From NCBI GenBank assembly GCA_964354345.1, contig CAYGZL010000032.1, positions 136,479 through 200,478 of the forward strand: a DNA stretch of 64,000 bases, given 5' to 3'. Shown here piece after piece: positions 9,068-16,050 of this stretch. Positions within the stretch are counted from its first letter, which is position 1. Every line of letters starts with the position of its first letter. Both the position numbers and the translations under genes were made by a program. The DNA comes from CAYGZL01 sp964354345 (GTDB lineage: Bacteria; Chloroflexota; Anaerolineae; Anaerolineales; UBA4823). The notes beneath the pieces were generated by a model. It worked only from the letters and a program-made list of their open reading frames with translations, had not been told where the DNA came from and did no database searches.

Positions 9068-11595
9068 GAGGGAGGTGTGCCTTCTTCAATGGCTCCTTCA
9101 CTTCGCTCAGAACCAGGCTTCGTCCCACCCTTATGGCGCGTACGCACTGGTTTGGATTTCTCAGGCAACGCTGCCAGCGCCAGATTTAAGACCTCATCCA
9201 TGTGCTCGACTGGAATAATTTGTAACTCACTGCGGGCACGCTTCGGTACATCAACAAGATCCTTCAAATTACGTTTTGGCAGCAATACAGTCTTCAAGCC
9301 TGCCCGGTGCGCTGCCAGGATTTTCTCGCGCACCCCTCCCACCGGCAATACATGACCTCGCAAGGTAATTTCGCCTGTCATACCCACCTGACATAATACC
9401 TCCCGACCGGTAAAAGCTGAAACCAGCGCAGTACAGATGGTTATCCCCGCGCTTGGACCATCTTTAGGAATCGCGCCTTCTGGAATATGAATATGGATAT
9501 CCACCTGATCGTAGATATTCGGTTCAATATTGAGTTGTACGGAGCGAGATTTCAGGTAAGAGAGGGCGGCCTGAGCCGATTCTTGCATCACATTCCCAAT
9601 CTGCCCGGTAATTTGTAGGTTACCCTTGCCCTCATAAAGCGCAATTTCCACCGGCATGATCTCACCGCCGTTTTCTGTCCACGCCACTGCAGTAGCAACA
9701 CCTACTTCGTTATGCCGCTCGGCCTCCAGATTGTAAAATTGCGGTGGACCCAGAAAACGCTCGATCGCTGAGGCGATCATGTTATTGGAAAAACGTTTCC
9801 CCTCGGCTTTTAACCGCGCAATTTTGCGACAAATTTTTCCAATTTCCCGCTCGAGGTTCCGCACTCCGGCTTCGTAGGTATATTCCCGGACAATCCGCAG
9901 AACCGATTGGTCAGCAAAATGGATCTCATCCGGCTCCAAGCCATTTTCATCAAGCTGGCGTGGAATCAAGAAACGCCGAGCGATCTCCAATTTTTCCTCT
10001 TCCATATACCCCGGAAATTCAATTACTTCCATTCGATCTAACAACGCAGGCGGGATTGTCCCCGTGGTATTTGCCGTCGTAATAAACATTACTTTCGACA
10101 AATCATATGCTAATTCCAGGTAATGATCCGAAAAGGCGAAATTTTGTTCAGGATCGAGCACCTCTAACAGGGCAGAAGCCGGGTCGCCGCGGAAATCCAG
10201 GCCGAGCTTGTCGATTTCATCCAACATGAAAAGTGGATTGGCCGTGGCCGCCCGGCGCATAGTTTGCAATATTCGTCCCGGTAACGCGCCGATGTATGTC
10301 CGCCGGTGGCCGCGGATTTCGGCCTCATCGCGCACACCACCCAATGAGAGCCGGACAAACTTTCGACCAAGAGCTTCCGCAATCGAACGACCCAGAGAAG
10401 TCTTTCCTGTGCCTGGCGGTCCGACAAAGCATAGGATCGGTTGGCGACTGCGCTTGGGTTTTAAGCTACGTACTGCAATATATTCGAGGATGCGCTCTTT
10501 TGCGCGGGGTAACCCATAATGATCGCGCTCCAAAATTCTGGCCGCATGGCGCACATCTAGATTATCCTCTGAAATTGAAGTGGAGCTACTCGACCAGGGT
10601 AAATCTAGAATCCAATCAACATAGGTGCGCAAGATGCCAACTTCTGGCGACATGGGTGTCATTTGACCGAGTCGCTCAATTTCCTTGAGGGCTCGATACT
10701 TAACCTCCTCCGACAACCCTGCTGCTTCTACCCGTTGTCCCAATTCATATAGTTCACGTGTCCAGGGATCGCCCTCCCCCAATTCAGTCTGGATCGCTTT
10801 CAACCGCTCGCGTAAATAGAATTCACGCTGGGTACGATCCACTTCACTCTGAGCACGTGTATGAAGCTCGTCTTCTAACTCTAGAACATCTGCCTCCTTG
10901 GCTAACAGGCTGATTACCCGTTTGAGACGCGCTAAAGGTTCCAGGGCGAGCAATAATTCAAGGCGATCCAGAGGCGGCGGTGCAATCGCACTGGCAATCA
11001 TATCCGCCAACCAGCCAGGTTCGTTTATATTCAGCGCGTAGAGATAGGCCTCTTCGGGTAAACTGCGGTTGAGTTGGACACATTTCTGGAACATCTCACG
11101 GGCGGTACGCATGGTGGCTTCTATTTGGCGATCCATCTCCGGGTTGTCATGGATGGGGCGTGCCTTGACAATCAAATACGGATCTTCCTGAACCACCTCC
11201 ACCACTTCAACCCGTCGCCGGCCCTGGACCAGGGCAGAGCTACTGTCATCGGGCATGCTCAATAGCCTCCCTACCGCCATCTCAACCCCGATCGGCAGAA
11301 AATCCTCGACACCAGGATCTTCCTGCTCTGGATCCCGTTGGGTTAAGGCTATCACCGTCTGATCATTCAATTGTGCGTCTTCAATCGCCAATATAGCCGC
11401 TGCTTGAGATAAGAACACAGGCGATACCATATGCGGGAATATAACCACATCTCGTAAGGGTAAAACCGGACATTCAATCAAACCCTCCTCGTCTGGCATC
11501 GCATCGGGGATACTATAAAGCTCCTCAGTTCGGCGGTGTAGAGCATCGCCGAAATCGTCCTCATCATCACGAAAATACCAATCGCTATTTTTCAT
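9064..11595 (-). CDS. lon: ATP-dependent protease La (Lon)
   Basis: AAA+ serine protease that degrades misfolded and regulatory proteins. The order is LAN substrate-binding domain (about 45-240), coiled region, AAA+ module with Walker A GPPGTGKTSLG and Walker B FMLDEIDK, then the peptidase domain with the catalytic Ser in PKDGPSAGITICTALVS and Lys in LPVGGVREKILAAHRAG. The start is placed at the ATG forming an ATGA overlap with the folC stop; six upstream in-frame codons inside folC are less likely. The C-terminal tail GSERSEGAIEE is low-complexity and is encoded by a DNA motif resembling a dispersed repeat also found near 41860. Confidence 0.95.
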   Translation of the reverse strand: MKNSDWYFRDDEDDFGDALHRRTEELYSIPDAMPDEEGLIECPVLPLRDVVIFPHMVSPVFLSQAAAILAIEDAQLNDQTVIALTQRDPEQEDPGVEDFLPIGVEMAVGRLLSMPDDSSSALVQGRRRVEVVEVVQEDPYLIVKARPIHDNPEMDRQIEATMRTAREMFQKCVQLNRSLPEEAYLYALNINEPGWLADMIASAIAPPPLDRLELLLALEPLARLKRVISLLAKEADVLELEDELHTRAQSEVDRTQREFYLRERLKAIQTELGEGDPWTRELYELGQRVEAAGLSEEVKYRALKEIERLGQMTPMSPEVGILRTYVDWILDLPWSSSSTSISEDNLDVRHAARILERDHYGLPRAKERILEYIAVRSLKPKRSRQPILCFVGPPGTGKTSLGRSIAEALGRKFVRLSLGGVRDEAEIRGHRRTYIGALPGRILQTMRRAATANPLFMLDEIDKLGLDFRGDPASALLEVLDPEQNFAFSDHYLELAYDLSKVMFITTANTTGTIPPALLDRMEVIEFPGYMEEEKLEIARRFLIPRQLDENGLEPDEIHFADQSVLRIVREYTYEAGVRNLEREIGKICRKIARLKAEGKRFSNNMIASAIERFLGPPQFYNLEAERHNEVGVATAVAWTENGGEIMPVEIALYEGKGNLQITGQIGNVMQESAQAALSYLKSRSVQLNIEPNIYDQVDIHIHIPEGAIPKDGPSAGITICTALVSAFTGREVLCQVGMTGEITLRGHVLPVGGVREKILAAHRAGLKTVLLPKRNLKDLVDVPKRARSELQIIPVEHMDEVLNLALAALPEKSKPVRTRHKGGTKPGSERSEGAIEEGTPPS

Positions 11596-12968
11596 AACTC
11601 TCTCTTGTACCAAGTCTCGCGCGCCCCAGAAGCTACAAACAGACTGCCAGTTACCAACACCATTGCTTCACCCTCCGCCATTTGAATAGCCTGCACTAAT
11701 GCGTCCTCTACTTTTGGTACGATCATGGCTGGGCGACCATAACGGTGAGCCAGGGTGACCAGGATTTCCGGGTCCATTGCGCGTGGGTGGTAGGAGCGGG
11801 TGGCGACTACTCGACTCACCCGTGGCATCAATTCAGCAAACATCCCTTCTACGTCTTTATCTTCTGAGGCGCCAAAAACCAGGATCACTGGTTGCCCCGG
11901 GAAATAATCATCCAGCGCCAGGCGTAATCGCAAGGCCGAATCACGGTTATGGGCCGAGTCGATCACGACGGGAGGGTAACGCTGAAGGATTTCAAATCTC
12001 CCAGGCCATGAAACCTTAGCAAAACCGTCTTTGATCTCACTTTCACTTATCGGCAATCCCCCACTCGCCCGCCAAACCTGCAGAGTCGTATAGGCTGTAG
12101 CCGCATTCTCAATTTGGTGATATCCAAGTAAGGGGATGTTCAAACGGGTAGGTTCCCATTCCTGCAAACCACCTGATTCAATATATTCATTCACTAAAGC
12201 CTGATCGGAGGCAGACCAAACCAACATTGTCTGTCCGCCAGTCAATGAATGTGACACGTGGGCATACAAGACATCCCGACCTACCTCCGTTAAAGGTGAT
12301 CCTCGTTCAAGCGCCACGCGTTCGATCACATGGCGCGCCTCTTCTTTCTGCGGCGCCATGATAACCGGCACACCACATTTTATAATCCCGGCCTTTTCTC
12401 CCGCAATTTGTGCCAGGGAGGAGCCCAGGATATTCGTGTGGTCATAGGATAATGATGTTATCACCGATACTTGCGGAATGATAATGTTGGTAGCATCCAG
12501 ACGTCCGCCCAACCCAACCTCGATCACTGCTACATCCACATTCTGACGGGCAAAATACAGGAATGCTAAAGCGGTAGTAATTTCAAAAGTTGTCAATTCC
12601 GTTCTGGCATGTAAAAGAGGCTTGACCTCCTCAACCAGGTTGACTAAGTCGCCATGAGAGATTGACTGGCGGTCGATCTGGATCCGCTCGACATAATCGT
12701 GCAAATGCGGAGAGGTATACAAACCGACGCGGTATCCCGCAGCTTGTAATGCACTGGCGCACAATGCCGAAGTAGAACCCTTACCTTTCGTTCCAGCGAC
12801 ATGGATGATCGGATAGGCCTGGTCAGGGCGGCCAAGAGCATCCATAAACTCAACCATCCGCTGCAGGTTGAAATGCTCTGGTGCATAACGGAAATTGCGC
12901 GTCAGGCTATAATCTATAAAGCTAAACAAGAAATCAAGGGTTTCTTGGTAAACTTTTTCGTAATCCAT
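11592..12968 (-). CDS. folC: folylpolyglutamate synthase / dihydrofolate synthase FolC
   Basis: Mur-ligase-family enzyme that adds glutamate to (dihydro)folate or pteroate. The P-loop HVAGTKGKGSTSALCASAL (about 55-73) and the folate-binding segment GLYTSPHLHDYVERIQID are clear; SYDHTNILGSSLAQIAGEKAGI and VIDSAHNRDSALRL complete the ATP and ligase motifs. The 458-residue length is standard. It is the first gene of a folC-lon-regulator operon. No Shine-Dalgarno is seen; a TTGTCT-17-TACAAT promoter ends 9 bases before the ATG, suggesting a leaderless or very short-leader mRNA. Confidence 0.93.
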   Translation of the reverse strand: MDYEKVYQETLDFLFSFIDYSLTRNFRYAPEHFNLQRMVEFMDALGRPDQAYPIIHVAGTKGKGSTSALCASALQAAGYRVGLYTSPHLHDYVERIQIDRQSISHGDLVNLVEEVKPLLHARTELTTFEITTALAFLYFARQNVDVAVIEVGLGGRLDATNIIIPQVSVITSLSYDHTNILGSSLAQIAGEKAGIIKCGVPVIMAPQKEEARHVIERVALERGSPLTEVGRDVLYAHVSHSLTGGQTMLVWSASDQALVNEYIESGGLQEWEPTRLNIPLLGYHQIENAATAYTTLQVWRASGGLPISESEIKDGFAKVSWPGRFEILQRYPPVVIDSAHNRDSALRLRLALDDYFPGQPVILVFGASEDKDVEGMFAELMPRVSRVVATRSYHPRAMDPEILVTLAHRYGRPAMIVPKVEDALVQAIQMAEGEAMVLVTGSLFVASGARETWYKREL

Positions 12969-12977
12969 AGTTGCGTG

Positions 12978-13006
12978 ATTGTAACCTCATGCCTACATCC
13001 AGACAA
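12978..13006 (-). promoter_or_regulatory. sigma-70-like promoter of the folC operon, start-codon proximal
   Basis: On the minus strand TTGTCT is followed after 17 bases by TACAAT, and only 9 bases separate the -10 box from the folC ATG. Transcription would begin at or within a few bases of the start codon. Confidence 0.6.
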
Positions 13007-13065
13007 GAGTTTGGAAATTATTTTTAGCGCTGTCCCGGTGTATAAACGTACGGGCTATTTGATAG

Positions 13066-13074
13066 TGGTAAAAT
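13066..13074 (+). promoter_or_regulatory. extended -10 promoter directly in front of the DUF218 gene
   Basis: TGG-TAAAAT is an extended -10 element ending 6 bases before the ATG at 13081. There is no Shine-Dalgarno in between. The arrangement diverges from the folC promoter in the same 112-base spacer. Confidence 0.45.
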
Positions 13075-13080
13075 CTTGCC

Positions 13081-13830
13081 ATGTTGAAATCTCCTTGGAA
13101 GCGGATCCTGCGCATTCTGGCCGCGTTGATTTCTATCGCTATCCTGGTTTTATTAGGGCCACGCTTGATCATTAGGGTACAAGCTGGGAGGCAGACATAC
13201 TCGATCAACGCAGTACCCGCCCAGCGTGTAGCGATTGTCTTTGGAGCAGGTTTGTGGCGTGATGGCAGCCCAACGCCAATCTTACGCGAACGAGTAGCTG
13301 CAGCGGCCGAACTCTATTTCACCGGGAAAGTCGAAAAATTGCTAATGAGTGGTGATAATCGCTTTGTTTACTACAACGAACCGGGTGCAATGCGCGAATT
13401 TGCCTTGAGTCTGAATATCCCGGAAGACGCGATTGTCCTGGATTATGCAGGACGCCGCACTTATGATACCTGCTACCGTGCAAAAGCTGTTTTTGGTGTC
13501 AAGGAAGCGATCCTGGTAACGCAGGATTTCCACCTACCCCGAGCCCTATACCTGTGCAACTCACTCGGTGTTTCAGCCGTGGGTGTATCGGCTGACGGAC
13601 ATAGCGGAACAGCAGATCCGGGGTACCGGCGAAGCACATTGTTCTACTGGAACATGCGTGAAATCCCGGCTGTTCTGGCGGCCTTGTGGGAAGTGAATAT
13701 TTCCCACCCTGTTCCAGTGCTGGGTGATCTAGAGCCTATTTTCCCCGATGAAGGGCAGGATGTGCGTCGATTCATGCCATTTCCGCAAAAAATTTTTCTA
13801 AAGGAGGAAGCAGCCACTGATGAACCGTGA
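13081..13830 (+). CDS. DUF218 / SanA-YdcF family membrane protein
   Basis: 249 residues with an N-terminal membrane anchor (about 8-28) and an extracytoplasmic DUF218 domain. Recognisable pieces are AIVFGAGLWRDGSPTPILRERVAAAAELY, KLLMSGDNRF, YAGRRTYDTCYRAKAVF and LVTQDFHLPRALYLC. Family members (SanA, YdcF) affect envelope permeability, for example vancomycin exclusion, but the biochemical role is unsettled. The gene overlaps the next HD gene by 11 bases (13820-13830), so the two are translated from one message; AAAGGAGG at 13800-13807 provides the ribosome site for the second gene. Confidence 0.85.
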   Translation: MLKSPWKRILRILAALISIAILVLLGPRLIIRVQAGRQTYSINAVPAQRVAIVFGAGLWRDGSPTPILRERVAAAAELYFTGKVEKLLMSGDNRFVYYNEPGAMREFALSLNIPEDAIVLDYAGRRTYDTCYRAKAVFGVKEAILVTQDFHLPRALYLCNSLGVSAVGVSADGHSGTADPGYRRSTLFYWNMREIPAVLAALWEVNISHPVPVLGDLEPIFPDEGQDVRRFMPFPQKIFLKEEAATDEP

Positions 13831-14389
13831 TCAGGCTTTAATTATCTTACGGGAATATGTCAAGAACGAGAATCTGATACGCCACATGCTGGCCGTTGAA
13901 GCCGCCATGCGCTTCTATGCCGAAAACCTTGACAGTGATAGCGAGGCATGGGGCCTGGCTGGTCTGCTTCACGATTTTGACTGGGAAATCCACCCCACAT
14001 TAGAGCAACATCCTCAAGCAGGCGCAGCCATCTTACGAGCGCGAGAAGTGCCCGAAGAAATAATCGAAGCGATTCTCAGCCACGCCGATCATACCGGTAT
14101 ACCCCGGCAAACACGGATGCAAAAGGCGCTCTACGCTTGCGATGAAATAACGGGGTTAATCACCGCGGTTGCGTTGGTTCGTCCCTCTCGTTCCCTCTAT
14201 GACCTCACCGCAGCCTCTGTTAAAAAGAAGTGGAAAGATCGAGCGTTCGCCGCAGGAGCCAACCGGGAGGAAATCTCCCGGGCAGCCCAGGAGTTTGGCG
14301 TCGAACTCTGGGAACACGTTGACCACGTGATCGAAGCAATGCGGCGCATTGCGCCAGAATTAGGGCTGGAGGGTAGTCTTACTGGTTGA
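13820..14389 (+). CDS. HD-domain protein (putative metal-dependent phosphohydrolase)
   Basis: 189-residue HD-superfamily protein: HMLAVEAAMRFYAENL, GLLHDFDWEIHPT (HD pair) and AILSHADHTGIPRQTRMQKALYACDEITGLITA. This pattern is typical of the small stand-alone HDIG proteins annotated as hydrolases; the substrate is unknown. A strong Shine-Dalgarno, AAAGGAGG, lies 12 bases upstream inside the end of the preceding gene. The 3' end overlaps convergently by 11 bases with the lipoprotein gene on the minus strand. Confidence 0.8.
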   Translation: MNRDQALIILREYVKNENLIRHMLAVEAAMRFYAENLDSDSEAWGLAGLLHDFDWEIHPTLEQHPQAGAAILRAREVPEEIIEAILSHADHTGIPRQTRMQKALYACDEITGLITAVALVRPSRSLYDLTAASVKKKWKDRAFAAGANREEISRAAQEFGVELWEHVDHVIEAMRRIAPELGLEGSLTG

Positions 14390-14771
14390 CTAATTTGATT
14401 CCTTTGCATGGATCGCCACATTTCTGGATGACAATCTTGACATCATCATAAGTGGTCTCCTTGGCGACTAATGTTCGTCCATCGCGCAGGCTGAGGGTGA
14501 GTTGCAAGGATGATGATTGAACGATTTGGGTTACTTCTCCGTTATACATCATCGCTACAACATGGTCCCAGGCGACCTCATCGCCGCTTTTTGGTTCTGG
14601 GTAAAGCTGACTGAGCTTTTCTTGAGTCGCTCCCGGGGCAGGGTAGACCATATCGGTTGGTGCAGGATAATTAGCCGTTGATTCTACCTGGGACGTTGCT
14701 GCAGGCGGAGTGTTGCACGCGCCCAAAACGAGCGCAGCGCAAACCAGGATTAGGATAAGCCGTAACTTCAT
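14379..14771 (-). CDS. small lipoprotein of unknown function
   Basis: 130 residues. The first 20 form a lipoprotein signal peptide ending in the lipobox LGAC, with Cys19 as the likely lipidated residue. A Pro/Ala/Thr-rich linker (about 21-50) follows, then a compact domain with GDEVAWDHVVAMMYNGEVTQIVQSSSLQLTLSLRDGRTLVAKETTYDD that looks like a small beta-rich fold. No family is recognised. A clear GAGGAGGT lies 8 bases before the ATG. A TATAAT at 14833-14828 gives a leader of about 50 bases. Confidence 0.75.
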   Translation of the reverse strand: MKLRLILILVCAALVLGACNTPPAATSQVESTANYPAPTDMVYPAPGATQEKLSQLYPEPKSGDEVAWDHVVAMMYNGEVTQIVQSSSLQLTLSLRDGRTLVAKETTYDDVKIVIQKCGDPCKGIKLVNQ

Positions 14772-14837
14772 AGAAAAATTTACCTCCTCAAGGAAAATCT
14801 CTTACGAATATCTGAAAATAGTTCATTATTATAAACC

Positions 14838-14850
14838 TGTCAAATTGACA
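14838..14850. promoter_or_regulatory. 13-bp perfect palindrome between divergent promoters
   Basis: TGTCAA-A-TTGACA reads the same on both strands around a central base. Its right half is the -35 hexamer of the rightward promoter, and it lies 4 bases from the leftward TATAAT. It is a plausible operator for both genes, but could be a coincidence of a consensus -35 box. Confidence 0.4.
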
Positions 14851-14873
14851 ATTTGATGAATATACGCTAAACT
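14845..14873 (+). promoter_or_regulatory. near-consensus sigma-70 promoter for the recombinase-like gene
   Basis: Perfect TTGACA, 17-base spacer, TAAACT. Transcription would start near 14880, leaving a leader of about 45 bases with GGAGGT in front of the ATG at 14924. Confidence 0.7.
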
Positions 14874-14923
14874 TAACTTAAGAAGACTATACGAAAAATC
14901 TATCCGCAATTCTTGGAGGTCAC

Positions 14924-15841
14924 ATGTCCCCCGATCCTAGTCCTCTCGCTGATTCAGCCCATATCACCTCCCAAAGTCTACTCATACCAACGATTACCGC
15001 CTGGCGTTTTTTCTTGGACGATAAGGGAAATTCGATCTACACCGTAAAAGCCTTCACAGCCGATTTACGTTTATTGGCCTCTTACTTACCTGCTGACCGC
15101 CCCTTGGGCAACATAAGCACCTTCGATCTGAATAATTTTTTGGAATGGATGCAGCGTGGACGGGGTGTTCCGTGTAGTCCAAAAACACTCTCTCGTCGGA
15201 TTACCTCATTAAAGGCCTTTTTCCGCTGGTTACATCAAAACGGCGTTATCCTGATTGATCCGGCTGAAAAAGTTATTCAAAAAACTGCCATAAGCCCTTT
15301 ACAAGAAGTGCTGACGCCCAATGAATATCAACTCGTTATCGAGGCCGCTCTGGTACATCGGCGCGCAACACGACCAGACACGCGTCCCTATGCGTTGTTA
15401 AAATTGCTGCTCGACACCGGAATCAAAAAAGGCGAATGCTTGACTATCAGTCAAAATCACATCGATTTAGAAGCCCCCAACGGAGCGATCCTTTTTGTCC
15501 GTTACGCCAGCCCGCAACACCGCTATAAAGAACGCAAGATCTCCCTGACTGCTGATTGGATCGAAGCCTACCAGGAATATCAAAAACAATATCATCTTAG
15601 TGATCGGGTTTTCCCCTGGTCACCGCGCCGATTGGAATATTTACTGGAAGATATCAGTAACGAAGCCGGTTTGCGTAAACACCTGTCATTCGACATGTGC
15701 CGTTGGACATGCGCTCTCCATGATTGGCAGTCTGATACGGACCGGACAAAGATCCGTCAAAAATTAGGGATTTCAAAAATCCAGTGGCGCGAGATCAGCG
15801 CCAAGCTGGAACGCCTGGCTGCAGACAATCCATCTCGTTAA
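14924..15841 (+). CDS. tyrosine-recombinase-like protein lacking most catalytic residues
   Basis: 305 residues. The N-terminal SAM-like core-binding domain (about 22-120) is well preserved, with YTVKAFTADLRLLASYL and SPKTLSRRITSLKAFFRWLHQNG. The C-terminal domain (about 130-300) aligns to XerC/D, but the expected active site is largely gone. The first Arg is replaced (GIKKGE, K168), HxxR reads DMCR (D257, R260 kept), LGH reads LGI (I283), and no nucleophilic Tyr follows. The Lys-containing turn YKERKI is kept. The frame is intact and is preceded by GGAGGT and a near-consensus promoter. It is likely a DNA-binding protein rather than an active integrase; no att-like repeats or mobile genes flank it. 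Confidence 0.75.
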   Translation: MSPDPSPLADSAHITSQSLLIPTITAWRFFLDDKGNSIYTVKAFTADLRLLASYLPADRPLGNISTFDLNNFLEWMQRGRGVPCSPKTLSRRITSLKAFFRWLHQNGVILIDPAEKVIQKTAISPLQEVLTPNEYQLVIEAALVHRRATRPDTRPYALLKLLLDTGIKKGECLTISQNHIDLEAPNGAILFVRYASPQHRYKERKISLTADWIEAYQEYQKQYHLSDRVFPWSPRRLEYLLEDISNEAGLRKHLSFDMCRWTCALHDWQSDTDRTKIRQKLGISKIQWREISAKLERLAADNPSR

Positions 15842-15917
15842 ACATGACCTGACGCTCATACCCAGCGGAACTGTCTTTCGAGTAGCTCCCCTTTTTTATT
15901 GCACACCGTGCAGAAAT

Positions 15918-16040
15918 CTACTTGGCGACAATCGAGATAATCATCGATAGGATGACAATCACACCGATTGCAATAAAAAGCAACTGTTGAATTCGCATGT
16001 TACGGACATCGCGCTTACTGCGCGTTGATTTTTTTGCCAT
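15918..16040 (-). CDS. 40-residue single-span membrane protein downstream of uvrC
   Basis: The start ATG lies 10 bases after the uvrC stop, with GAGGT in a proper Shine-Dalgarno position. The peptide opens with a basic stretch (MAKKSTRSKRDVRNMRIQQ) and continues with one hydrophobic helix of about 18 residues rich in Ile/Val, ending in Ala-Lys. Positive-inside topology predicts N-terminus in the cytoplasm. The composition resembles small conserved membrane proteins I associate with Chloroflexota genomes, but that is recollection. Function unknown. It is easily missed because of its length. Confidence 0.65.
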   Translation of the reverse strand: MAKKSTRSKRDVRNMRIQQLLFIAIGVIVILSMIISIVAK

Positions 16041-16050
16041 ACTTACGACC

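Noticed and set aside
14924..15841. Integrase of a genomic island or prophage
   Set aside because: No att repeats, excisionase, tRNA target or mobile genes nearby, and the active site is degenerate.
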